A stretch of DNA of 9,763 nucleotides from an uncultured Flavobacteriales bacterium (GCA_903899795.1 CAIUKX010000192.1:1-9763); one strand, 5' to 3'. Positions 1 through 8,015 are shown, numbered from the stretch's first letter. The notes: generated from the sequence alone by a model not told the origin. Numbers and translations: made by a program.

Positions 1-499
1 GTTAGCTTTATTTATTCAAAGATTCTCCACGTTTTTAACACAGTCTTCATCTTGAATTAATAAAAAAGAAATAAACAACATACATCTATTCTCTTTTTGT
101 TAATAATGTCGTAAAAGTGGAACCATCAATATTTTAAAATGATTTACCTTGTTTATAACTCCTGTTATTTGTGTAACAACTTAAATAAACAATAAAAATG
201 ATTTTATTTTATTCACATATCAACAGCGTTAATAAAGAAAATAGATTCTTTAAAGATTTAAAAATATAAACTATTTAATAGATTAATATAAAAATTGTCT
301 TCCTTTTGTTTTTTGAAATTAATGTTGTACTTTGAATTCAAATTTAACTGTTATTGGGTAGTGGTAGTGTCTATTCTACTGTAAACCTGATTATTAAAAT
401 ATTTTTTTTGAGAGCGTTTTTAGCTATTTTTATCAGCAAGATACTCCCAAGAACAAAATTATTACTACATTTGATAAGCTAAAAAAACTGAAAAAATAA
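1..499. other. AT-rich intergenic region upstream of the LytTR regulator
   Basis: No convincing gene lies in these 499 bases. One plus-strand frame is open from base 1 to a TAA at 58-60 (19 codons) and could be the tail of a gene outside the window, but nothing confirms it. The minus-strand ATG at 48-50 is closed after 12 codons. The rest is very AT-rich, with stops in all frames and no tRNA-like or rRNA-like segment. The features worth noting are a candidate promoter and a 12-base palindrome around 306-346, listed separately. If that promoter is real, the regulator at 500 has a leader of about 160 bases. Confidence 0.6.
306..346 (+). promoter_or_regulatory. candidate promoter with overlapping 12-base palindrome
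   Basis: A TTG at 306-308 is followed after 19 bases by TACTTTG at 328-334, an imperfect (one base short) match to the Bacteroidota -7 element TAnnTTTG, with spacing typical of that phylum. The perfect palindrome TTTGAATTCAAA occupies 331-342 and overlaps this -7 element. On the minus strand, bases 346-339 read TAAATTTG, a perfect -7 match pointing the other way. The site could be a promoter with an operator, or a divergent promoter. In DNA this AT-rich, a palindrome of this length can arise by chance, so confidence is low. Confidence 0.3.
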
Positions 500-1255
500 A
501 TGTCTAAAATAAATGTGCTAGTAGTTGAGGACGAATCGATCGTTTCGAAGGATATTCAACATAGTTTAAAAAAAATAGGTTACAATGTCGTTGGTTCAGC
601 TTCTACTGGAGATAAAGCTATTGAACTTGCTAGAGTTGAGAAGCCTGACGTAGTATTGATGGACATCATGTTGAAAGGTAACATGAACGGTATTGAAGCT
701 GCAAAAATCATTAAAAATGAAATGACTATACCAGTTATTTTTCTGACTGCTTATGCCGATGAATCAACTTTAGCGAAAGCAAAAATTTCTGAGCCATACG
801 GGTATATTTTAAAACCTTTCAAGGAAATAGATTTACAAACATCTATTGAAATGGCGATTTATAAACACAAAAAGGAACAGGAAGTTGTTAAGGAAAGAGA
901 CTTTTTGTATTCAATTGTGGATGGGAAAGAAAAATCAAGAGATTTTATTTTCGTAAAATCAAACAGTAAATTGGTGAAATTAAATTGCAAAGACATTTAT
1001 TTCATTGAGGCATTAAAAGATTATGTGGTTATCAACACAGCTGATACGCGTTATACTATCCATTCCACAATGAAAGAAATAGAGGCGAAAATGGGAAATA
1101 TTGATTTCATTCGAATACACAGATCTTTCATTGTTCGTTTGGATAAAATTGCAAGCATTGAATTTCCGAATTTGACTTTAGAAAATGATAAGAAAAGTAT
1201 TCCGATCGGAGGATCATTCCGTGATGATCTGAACAATAGAATTAAGATGTTATAA
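500..1255 (+). CDS. LytTR-family response regulator (REC + LytTR)
   Basis: This 251-residue protein is a complete two-component response regulator. The N-terminal receiver domain (about residues 4-118) has the acidic pair E10/D11, phospho-acceptor D55 in VVLMDIM, switch T83 in FLTAY and K105 in ILKPF. A charged linker (about 119-146) follows. The C-terminal LytTR DNA-binding domain (about 147-249) carries the family hallmark FIRIHRSFIV and the final IPIGGSFRDDL element. LytTR proteins bind DNA through beta strands and usually activate transcription from imperfect direct repeats. The product is cytoplasmic. Partner kinases of this class in Bacteroidota are often 7TM or PAS-type histidine kinases, but none is encoded here, so the regulator is an orphan in this window and its target is unknown. 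The ATG start is preceded by an A-rich stretch with no Shine-Dalgarno sequence, as is normal in the phylum. The gene ends at the shared terminator with rnr. Confidence 0.95.
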   Translation: MSKINVLVVEDESIVSKDIQHSLKKIGYNVVGSASTGDKAIELARVEKPDVVLMDIMLKGNMNGIEAAKIIKNEMTIPVIFLTAYADESTLAKAKISEPYGYILKPFKEIDLQTSIEMAIYKHKKEQEVVKERDFLYSIVDGKEKSRDFIFVKSNSKLVKLNCKDIYFIEALKDYVVINTADTRYTIHSTMKEIEAKMGNIDFIRIHRSFIVRLDKIASIEFPNLTLENDKKSIPIGGSFRDDLNNRIKML

Positions 1256-1257
1256 AT

Positions 1258-1290
1258 AAAAAATCCCGGTAAGAACTACCGGGATTTTTT
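1258..1290. terminator. shared bidirectional Rho-independent terminator
   Basis: Bases 1258-1271 (AAAAAATCCCGGTA) pair perfectly with 1277-1290 (TACCGGGATTTTTT), giving a 14-base-pair stem with a 5-base loop. The A-run on one side and T-run on the other provide a U-tract in both directions. It begins 2 bases after the stop codon of the LytTR gene and ends 3 bases before the last codon position of rnr, so it serves both convergent genes. Confidence 0.93.
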
Positions 1291-1293
1291 GTT

Positions 1294-3429
1294 TTATATT
1301 AATTCTAAATCGATTTGACGTTTTAGTACGTGGACTTCATAAATTTTGACCCGAACTCTGTCGCCGAAATTATACTCTTTTCCAGAGTTTGCACCTACAA
1401 TTCTGAATTTATCCTGATCAAAGTAAAAACGATCTCCAGGAATAGACTGCATAGCAACCATACCTTCACAGAAGTTTTCATCCATTTTAACGAATAATCC
1501 AAATTCAGCAATACCTGAAACAGTACCCTCAAATTCTTCACCGATTTTGTCTTGTACAAACAATACCTGGAAGTATTTGGTAGATTCACGTTCTGCATCA
1601 ACGGCTTTTCGTTCCATACGAGAGATGCGTTTACAAACATCATCTAACTCTTTACCGTATCTGTGTTTTTTAATCGTTAATTCTTCCATCACAATTCTAT
1701 GAACCACTAAATCAGCGTAACGTCGAATAGGAGAAGTGAAATGAGTATAATTTTCAAAAGCTAAACCATAGTGACCGATATTTTTTACATCGTAAGTTGC
1801 TTTCGCCATGGAGCGAATCGCCATGGTTTGTATCAATGAATATTCATTTTTGTAGCGAATATCATCCAGTAATTTATTGATGTTAACGGATATTTTTTCA
1901 GGATTGTCAAAATCAACTTTGTAACCGAATTTATCTATAAAAATACTGAATAAACCAATTTTAGTACTATCCGGTTTATCGTGACAACGGTAAATAAAAG
2001 GAATTGGATCTCTGCCTTTTTTAGGTTTTCCAATGAATTCAGCCACTTTTCTATTTGCTAAAAGCATGAATTCCTCGATTAGTTTGTGAGCATCTTTTGA
2101 AGTTTTAATAATTACTTCAATCGGCATTCCTTCTTCATCTAATTTGAAACGCATTTCTTCAGATTCAATACTCAAAGCTCCGTTTTTTAAACGTTGTTTT
2201 CGAAGCGTCTTAGCAATACCATCTAAAATTAAAATTTCTGCTTTATAATCATCTTCTTTGCCTTCGATAATTTCCTGTGCCTCCTCGTATGAAAAACGAC
2301 GATCAGAATGAATAACTGTTTTTCCAAACCATTCATTGTAGACTTCACCATGTTCATCCATTTCAAATACTGCAGAAAAACTGTATTTATCTTCATTCGG
2401 ACGAAGTGAACAAGCCATATTTGATAATTGTTCAGGAAGCATAGGAACAACACGATCAACCAGGTAAACAGAGTTGGATCGTTTTAATGCTTCAACATCC
2501 ATAGGAGAGCCAGGACGAACATAATGACTTACATCGGCTATGTGTACACCTATTTCAAGATGACCGTTATCAAGTCGCTTAAATGATAGTGCATCATCGA
2601 AATCTTTTGCATCCGCAGGGTCAATTGTAAAAGTTGTAATATTTCTGAAATCACGGCGGGTTGCAACTTCTTCCGGATCTAAATCCATTCCAACCGACTC
2701 TGCTTCTGTTAATACTTCAGGCGGAAATTTATAGTCAATTCCATTGTTACATAGAATATTGATCATTTCGATATCGTTTACATTTCCAGATTTACCTAGA
2801 ACTTCAACAACTTCACCATATGGATTACCTGCAGATTTTGGCCAAACTGTAATTTTGACCAATGCTTTCTCTTTGTCTTTTGCCCCGTTTAATTTTTCCT
2901 TCGGAATATAAATGTCAGAGTTCATTCGAATATTATCGGGTATCAAAAAGGCAAATTTTTCATGCATTTGAATCGTTCCGACAAATTGAGTACGGTCTCT
3001 TTCGATGACTTCTATTACCTGACCTTCAATTTTATTTTTACCGTAATTTAAAATTTGAATTTTTACTCTGTCACCATTTAAGGCTTGTTGCAGATGACTT
3101 TGAGCGATGAAAATATCAGCTTTTCCTTTGTCAACGGTAACAAATCCAAATCCTTTGGCTGCAATTGAAATGACTCCTTCAAAAATTAATTTTTCAGCGC
3201 TGTTCATTTTGAAAGTATCGTAGGATACAGATTTCAAGAATCCATCCTTTGCTAAATCCTGTAAAATAGTGAAGACTAATGTACGTAAAGCTCCGTCCCG
3301 TGCATCGACTAAATCGCAGACTTGTTTATGACTCAGGACTGTTTCAGGTTGTTTTTCAAACGTTTTACGAACAGTATGTAATAGACTTTGTTTTAGTTTA
3401 TTTGTTTTTTTACCTTTATGTTTGTGCAT
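1294..3429 (-). CDS. rnr: Ribonuclease R (3'-5' exoribonuclease)
   Basis: The 711-residue product is a full-length RNase R/VacB, a hydrolytic processive 3'-5' exoribonuclease. It degrades structured RNA and takes part in mRNA decay and in rRNA and tmRNA quality control in the cytoplasm. The order of domains is: basic N-terminus with a winged-helix region (about 15-75), two cold-shock/OB domains (about 82-225), the RNB catalytic domain (about 258-590) and a C-terminal S1 domain (about 628-711). The catalytic metal site is seen as TIDPADAKDFDDA with D270, D276, D278 and D279, matching the four aspartates of E. coli RNase R. The RNB signature YTHFTSPIRRYADLVVHR is also present. The length is usual for Bacteroidota. 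The ATG at 3429 fits the basic MHKHKGKK leader, and a perfect -7 element lies about 35 bases upstream. It is a single gene, divergent from ferritin and convergent with the LytTR gene. Confidence 0.97.
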   Translation of the reverse strand: MHKHKGKKTNKLKQSLLHTVRKTFEKQPETVLSHKQVCDLVDARDGALRTLVFTILQDLAKDGFLKSVSYDTFKMNSAEKLIFEGVISIAAKGFGFVTVDKGKADIFIAQSHLQQALNGDRVKIQILNYGKNKIEGQVIEVIERDRTQFVGTIQMHEKFAFLIPDNIRMNSDIYIPKEKLNGAKDKEKALVKITVWPKSAGNPYGEVVEVLGKSGNVNDIEMINILCNNGIDYKFPPEVLTEAESVGMDLDPEEVATRRDFRNITTFTIDPADAKDFDDALSFKRLDNGHLEIGVHIADVSHYVRPGSPMDVEALKRSNSVYLVDRVVPMLPEQLSNMACSLRPNEDKYSFSAVFEMDEHGEVYNEWFGKTVIHSDRRFSYEEAQEIIEGKEDDYKAEILILDGIAKTLRKQRLKNGALSIESEEMRFKLDEEGMPIEVIIKTSKDAHKLIEEFMLLANRKVAEFIGKPKKGRDPIPFIYRCHDKPDSTKIGLFSIFIDKFGYKVDFDNPEKISVNINKLLDDIRYKNEYSLIQTMAIRSMAKATYDVKNIGHYGLAFENYTHFTSPIRRYADLVVHRIVMEELTIKKHRYGKELDDVCKRISRMERKAVDAERESTKYFQVLFVQDKIGEEFEGTVSGIAEFGLFVKMDENFCEGMVAMQSIPGDRFYFDQDKFRIVGANSGKEYNFGDRVRVKIYEVHVLKRQIDLELI

Positions 3430-3462
3430 ATAGTTGTGTATGAACGGCTAATTTAATTAATT

Positions 3463-3470
3463 CAAAGCTA
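3463..3470 (-). promoter_or_regulatory. rnr -7 promoter element
   Basis: The minus strand reads TAGCTTTG here, a perfect match to the Bacteroidota -7 consensus TAnnTTTG. Transcription would start near 3456 and give a leader of roughly 27 bases before the rnr ATG. No clear TTG -33 element is seen at the usual distance. The same octamer occurs upstream of the usp gene at 9412-9419. Confidence 0.5.
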
Positions 3471-3497
3471 ATAAGAGAATTATTTGATATAGAATAA

Positions 3498-3505
3498 TAA
3501 CTTTG
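3498..3505 (+). promoter_or_regulatory. ferritin -7 promoter element
   Basis: TAACTTTG matches TAnnTTTG perfectly and is followed by an A-run and the ferritin ATG only 14 bases later. The inferred transcript start near 3511 would leave a leader of only about 8-10 bases. No TTG is found at the expected -33 spacing. It lies back to back with the rnr element, so one 90-base region drives both genes. Confidence 0.5.
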
Positions 3506-3519
3506 TAAAAAAAGGCAAC

Positions 3520-4047
3520 ATGAATACTCGGGTTGAAAAAGCAATCAATGACCAAATAAAGAAAGAAGCATCTTCTTCGCAGTTTTATTTAGCGATGGCA
3601 TCATGGTCAGAAAATAACGGATTGAATGGTACTGCAAAATTTTTGTATGCTCAATCCGATGAGGAACGTTTTCACATGTTAAAATTGGTAAAGTTTGTAA
3701 ATGAAAGAGGTGGAAGAGCGATTATACCTTCTATTGAACAACCACCAATTGAATTTGATAATTTGACAAAAATATTTGAATTACTTCTGGAACATGAAAT
3801 CATGGTAACGGAAAGTATCAATGAATTAGTAGATATCTGTTTGCAGGAAAAAGATTATTCAACACATAATTTTGTGCAATGGTACGTTTCTGAGCAATTG
3901 GAAGAAGAAGCTTCGGCAAGATCAATTTTAGATAAATTGAAATTAATCGACGGAGATAAAGGAGGAATGTACATGTTTGACAGAGATTTGGAAAAAGCAA
4001 CTGTTTTAGCAACACCTCCAGCCGATGGCGGAGCTCAAAAAGCATAA
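3520..4047 (+). CDS. ftnA: Bacterial non-haem ferritin
   Basis: The 175-residue protein is a bacterial ferritin of the FtnA type, which oxidises Fe(II) at a di-iron centre and stores it as ferric mineral inside a 24-subunit cytoplasmic shell. The ferroxidase ligands are visible as E16, E49, H52, E93, Q126 and E129, with Y23 nearby. These are the residues of E. coli FtnA (E17, E50, H53, E94, Q127, E130) shifted by one. There is no haem-ligating Met at the bacterioferritin position that I can identify, and the sequence follows FtnA, not Bfr or Dps. The length is normal, with a short Ala/Pro/Gly-rich C-terminal tail. The start has no Shine-Dalgarno sequence and is set by the nearby -7 element. 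The gene is the first of a possible three-gene same-strand run with the cyclase and a small membrane protein. A hairpin over its stop codon may limit read-through. I see no recognisable Fur box. Confidence 0.96.
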   Translation: MNTRVEKAINDQIKKEASSSQFYLAMASWSENNGLNGTAKFLYAQSDEERFHMLKLVKFVNERGGRAIIPSIEQPPIEFDNLTKIFELLLEHEIMVTESINELVDICLQEKDYSTHNFVQWYVSEQLEEEASARSILDKLKLIDGDKGGMYMFDRDLEKATVLATPPADGGAQKA

Positions 4048-4067
4048 ACCTTTCTAACTAGGTTTAT
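4044..4067 (+). terminator. weak hairpin overlapping the ferritin stop codon
   Basis: ATAAACCT (4044-4051) pairs with AGGTTTAT (4060-4067), giving an 8-base-pair stem with an 8-base loop. The left arm includes the ferritin TAA. There is no proper T-run after it (TATTATTAAA follows), so it is at best a weak terminator or attenuator. It occupies most of the 37-base gap before the cyclase gene, where I see no separate -7 promoter element. Confidence 0.35.
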
Positions 4068-4084
4068 TATTAAACATCTGAGAT

Positions 4085-7000
4085 ATGAAAGTATTTGCAT
4101 TCGTATTTTTGTTACTATGTATTCGGCTTGGTGTGCAAGCCCAGACATCGTATAGGTTTAATAATTATTCCATTAACGAAGGACTTTCTCAAAGTTCGGT
4201 TACCTGTGTTATTCAAGATCAAACAAATGCTTTGTGGGTTGGAACTCAGGACGGATTAAACCGGTTTGATGGAAAAACATTTGAAATCTTTAATTCCGAT
4301 AACACTAAAGGGATAGAAAGTGAGTACATCCGATGTTCTGCCGTAACTCCTGATGGAGATATTTGGTTTGGAACGTCAAATGGATTGACAAAATATGATC
4401 TTCAGAAAGAAAAATTTGAAACGTACAGTTATCTAAAAAACACACCGCTTCAAATCGAGCGGATTGCGGTAGATAAAAAAGGAAATCTTTGGTTGGCCTC
4501 TCTTACTTCCGGATTGTTAATGTTTGATACAAAAACGAAAAAGATAACATCCTATTCTTTTTTGTTACCATCCCGGAAAGTGCAAACTGTGTTCTACACA
4601 GAATCGGGACAATTGTTTGTTAATACGGAAGATAAAGGAGTTTTTGTTTGTAATCTGAAAACAAAAAGATCTGAAAAAATAAACATTCCCTATAAAAAGA
4701 AAGGTGTACAGGTTTTAGTTCAGAAAATAGTTAGTTGTGAAACGAATAAGATCCTATTGTGTACTACTGTCGGTGTATTTGAATATTCACAGAACAATCA
4801 CTCAATTTTTCTAAAATTCAGAAATTTATACAAAGAATTCGGAAGTTTAGGTATCCGAGATATTTGTTTGACGGATAACAATAACTGGTTGTTGGCCAGT
4901 AATAATAGTGGATTATTTACGATAAAAAATGACGGTTATATTTTCAATAGTTCTGAAGATATTTTTCAGAAAAATGCACTATTAAACAATAAAATAAATG
5001 CCTTTTTCAAGGATGTTTCAGGAACATTTTGGATAGGTACGGATCGGGGATTAAGTAGTTTTGATCCAATGAATCAAGGCTTTTTAGGAGTAGGTCCTAC
5101 AGGAAATTTAGAACAGGGAATTCCAACACCTAGTGTTTGGGCATTTGGAGAAGACAATCAGTCAGATTTCATGTTCATAGGTACTGATAAAGGAGTTTCC
5201 AGGTACAATCAAAAAACAAGAAAGTTTGAACATTTTTATAGAAACAAAGAGGTTTCAGCTATTTCAGTTCGAGAAACCATGTCCTTGGGATTGTATGTAA
5301 TTAATCAAAATAATATCGTGGTTGCCAGTTCGGATGGTTTGTTCCAACTAATTATCAAATCAAAATATGAATACGAATTCAAAAAAATATCACTGGTAAA
5401 AGATGCAACTTCAGCTAATCACTCAAGGGTATATTCGATTTTACATTGGAAAGATGATTTGTACTTTGTAGGTACAAATGGAGGTGTTGTTTTAGTCAAC
5501 CTGAAAACCAAAAAACTCGAATATTTTGAAAACGATATCAATAATAAAGATAAAACGATATCAAGTGGAATCTGTCGACTTGCTTACAAAGATAAATCAG
5601 GAAAAATATGGTTTACTACAAGCACAGGAGGATTAAATAATTTGGTAACAAAGGATGGTAAAACACAGATTACACCCTATAAATACAATTCTAAAATACT
5701 TAAGTTATCGAAAGATTATATCACATCTATTTACCAGAGAAGCGACGATGAATATTGGTTGGGAACCTTTGGTTCAGGATTGATAAAATGGAACGAGAAG
5801 ACGAAAGAAACAGAGGTTTTTACAAAACAAGTTGGAGGTTTACCCAATAATGTTATTTATGGAGTATTATCCGTTGATAATCAAAAATTATGGTTCAGCA
5901 CGAATAAAGGAATCTGTTGTTTTGATTTGGATAAACACACAACGGTTAACTACAAAGAAGTAAATGGATTGATGAGTAACGAATTCAATATGGGTTCTTA
6001 TTTAAAATCGAAAACAGGAGAATTATATTTTGGTGGAATTAGCGGTTATAATTTCTTTAATCCTAAAAATTTGGTTCAACGTCAAAAAGATATTCATGTT
6101 CATTTTTCAAAAATCAAAATAGATCGTGATTGGGTGAAGCCAGATGAAAAAAATTCTCCTCTCAAGAAACCGATTTCCAAAACAACACACATTGACCTTT
6201 CTTATTTACAAAGAAATATTACACTTCAGTTCATCGCTTCGGATTTAAGCAATCCCGAATTGATCAATTACAAATACAGAATAGATGGGCTGGATGAAGG
6301 TGAAACGTCACTGGGAAATAACAACGAGATAAGTCTCCCAAATCTTTCTTCAGGGGAATATAAACTTTATGTTTACGCTCGAAAAGGAGAAGGTAAATGG
6401 TGTAAAAAACCGGGTGAATTAACCATTTTTATTGCTTCTCCATTTTGGGGAAAATGGTGGTTCTGGACATTTGTTGGTTTGATTATTCTTGTTTTGGTTC
6501 GTTTGTTTGTTCGCCAAAAAGTGGAGCTGGAACGAAAAAAATTGATTCGTCTGGAGATGAAAATTGCAGAAAGAACAAGGGAAATCAGAGAGAAAAACGC
6601 TCAAATTGAAGAACAAAATGAAATCATCAACAGGGAAAAAAACAAAGTAATCGAACAAAAACGATTACTACAGATTGAGAAAGATAAATCAGAAAATTTG
6701 ATTCGAAAAATCATTCCGGAATCAACCGTTGAAGAGTTGAAAAACAGTGGAAAAACCAGTGCAAGGGCATATAAAATGGTTTCCATTTTGTTTACAGATT
6801 TTGTTGGATTTACAAAAATTGCGGAGAAAATGACTCCGACTGACTTGGTTAACAAGCTGGATATTTATTTCCGAAAATTTGACGAAATCATAGTTAACAA
6901 TAACCTTGAAAAGATTAAGACAATCGGTGATGCATACATGTGTGCAGGAGGGGTCCCGGTAAGAAACAATACCAATCCGATAGACACTTGTTTAGCCGCT

Positions 7001-7996
7001 TTGCAAATTCAGGACTATATGTCTAGACTGAAACAAGAAGCTATTGATCAAGGTGAAGAATATTGGATGTTACGACTGGGAATCAACACAGGAGAAGTTA
7101 CTGCAGGGGTTATAGGAAGCGAGCGTCTTGCATATGATATCTGGGGATCAGCAGTGAATCGGGCGCAACGTATGGAGATGTTGGGTGAACCTGGCAAGGT
7201 GACCATTACCGGTGAAACACATAAATTGATTGAGCCTTATTTCGAATGTGTTTTCAGAGGAAAAGCCCAATCAAAAAGTAAGAATGAAATCGATATGTAT
7301 TCGGTCGAAAGAATCAAACCACAATTATCGATTAATGGTGAAGGAATTTATCCTAACGAACGATTCCAACAAATCGTAAACCTGTATTTATATAGTTCCA
7401 TCAATTACAATAAAGCGGAGCGTCACATCACTAGGGTATTGGAAAAAGGACTTTCAGATAAGCTTCATTATCATTGTGTTGAACATATTCAGGATGTTGT
7501 CAAAGCTGTAGAACATTTGGCTTTGACAGAAGACGTAACAGATGAAGGATTGTTTTTATTGAAATCAGCCGCGTCTTATCACGATGCAGGATTCATAGAA
7601 CAATATGATAAAAACGAACCGATAGGAGCGCGTTTGGCAGAAGAAACACTTCCAAAATACGGTTATACAGATCAACATATTGCCATTATTAAAGAATTGA
7701 TTTATGTGACTCAAATTCCTCACAATCCAAAAAACAAGCTGGAAGAAATCATGTGTGATGCCGATTTGGATTATTTAGGAAGAGATGACTTCCATATTAT
7801 TGCCGATCGATTACGTGTTGAGTTAAGAGAGCATGGAAAAATTGACAGTGATCGTAAATGGGACGAACTGCAGGTCATGTTCTTAACTAACCATAAATAT
7901 TTTACGAAAACGGCGAAAGCTACCCGATTAGCAAAGAAATTGCAAAATTTGGAGGAGATCAAGGCTCGTTTGGAAAGAAACGATTATAAAGATTAG
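4085..7996 (+). CDS. Transmembrane Reg_prop/Y_Y_Y sensor with adenylate cyclase and HD phosphohydrolase domains
   Basis: This 1303-residue protein probably senses an extracytoplasmic signal and controls cAMP. A signal peptide (1-19, VQA|QT) leads into about 640 residues of beta-propeller with repeated Reg_prop motifs: W51 VGT, W94 FGT, W136, W316 IGT, F364 IGT, W509, W558 LGT, W603 and Y648 FGG. A Y_Y_Y domain (about 700-785), one transmembrane helix (about 791-809) and a coiled coil (about 811-885) follow. The class III cyclase domain (about 893-1073) has metal ligands D905 and D949, adenine-selecting K945 and D1018, and transition-state N1025 and R1029, so ATP is the predicted substrate. 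The C-terminal domain (about 1095-1290) is HD-superfamily: YHxxxHxxDV with H1130 and H1134, H1166-D1167 and D1225/D1227 in CDADLD. The spacing YHxxxHxxDV is that of class I cyclic-nucleotide phosphodiesterases, so it may degrade the product; this is inference. LLLC near residue 12 is not a good lipobox. The membrane protein gene follows after 19 bases. Confidence 0.93.
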   Translation: MKVFAFVFLLLCIRLGVQAQTSYRFNNYSINEGLSQSSVTCVIQDQTNALWVGTQDGLNRFDGKTFEIFNSDNTKGIESEYIRCSAVTPDGDIWFGTSNGLTKYDLQKEKFETYSYLKNTPLQIERIAVDKKGNLWLASLTSGLLMFDTKTKKITSYSFLLPSRKVQTVFYTESGQLFVNTEDKGVFVCNLKTKRSEKINIPYKKKGVQVLVQKIVSCETNKILLCTTVGVFEYSQNNHSIFLKFRNLYKEFGSLGIRDICLTDNNNWLLASNNSGLFTIKNDGYIFNSSEDIFQKNALLNNKINAFFKDVSGTFWIGTDRGLSSFDPMNQGFLGVGPTGNLEQGIPTPSVWAFGEDNQSDFMFIGTDKGVSRYNQKTRKFEHFYRNKEVSAISVRETMSLGLYVINQNNIVVASSDGLFQLIIKSKYEYEFKKISLVKDATSANHSRVYSILHWKDDLYFVGTNGGVVLVNLKTKKLEYFENDINNKDKTISSGICRLAYKDKSGKIWFTTSTGGLNNLVTKDGKTQITPYKYNSKILKLSKDYITSIYQRSDDEYWLGTFGSGLIKWNEKTKETEVFTKQVGGLPNNVIYGVLSVDNQKLWFSTNKGICCFDLDKHTTVNYKEVNGLMSNEFNMGSYLKSKTGELYFGGISGYNFFNPKNLVQRQKDIHVHFSKIKIDRDWVKPDEKNSPLKKPISKTTHIDLSYLQRNITLQFIASDLSNPELINYKYRIDGLDEGETSLGNNNEISLPNLSSGEYKLYVYARKGEGKWCKKPGELTIFIASPFWGKWWFWTFVGLIILVLVRLFVRQKVELERKKLIRLEMKIAERTREIREKNAQIEEQNEIINREKNKVIEQKRLLQIEKDKSENLIRKIIPESTVEELKNSGKTSARAYKMVSILFTDFVGFTKIAEKMTPTDLVNKLDIYFRKFDEIIVNNNLEKIKTIGDAYMCAGGVPVRNNTNPIDTCLAALQIQDYMSRLKQEAIDQGEEYWMLRLGINTGEVTAGVIGSERLAYDIWGSAVNRAQRMEMLGEPGKVTITGETHKLIEPYFECVFRGKAQSKSKNEIDMYSVERIKPQLSINGEGIYPNERFQQIVNLYLYSSINYNKAERHITRVLEKGLSDKLHYHCVEHIQDVVKAVEHLALTEDVTDEGLFLLKSAASYHDAGFIEQYDKNEPIGARLAEETLPKYGYTDQHIAIIKELIYVTQIPHNPKNKLEEIMCDADLDYLGRDDFHIIADRLRVELREHGKIDSDRKWDELQVMFLTNHKYFTKTAKATRLAKKLQNLEEIKARLERNDYKD

Positions 7997-8015
7997 GACT
8001 AACATTTGATTTCAA

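Noticed and set aside
1..499. Riboswitch, tRNA or small gene in the 5' region
   Set aside because: No cloverleaf, no recognised aptamer core and only short open frames were found.
1051..1236. Minus-strand open frame opposite the LytTR domain
   Set aside because: It lies wholly inside a well-supported gene on the other strand and shows no recognisable family or start signals.
3520..4047. Bacterioferritin or Dps
   Set aside because: The ligand set E16/E49/H52/E93/Q126/E129 matches FtnA; no haem-binding Met or Dps inter-subunit site was seen.
4085..4144. Lipoprotein signal in the sensor-cyclase (LLLC near residue 12)
   Set aside because: The residues before the Cys do not fit a lipobox, and a standard signal peptidase I site (VQA|QT) follows.
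6419..6855. Minus-strand Phe/Ser-rich frames opposite the membrane helix and coiled coil of the cyclase
   Set aside because: The composition is simply the complement of Lys/Glu-rich coding sequence; no independent support.
6917..7140. Guanylate cyclase assignment
   Set aside because: The purine-selecting positions are Lys945 and Asp1018, the adenylate pair, not Glu and Cys.
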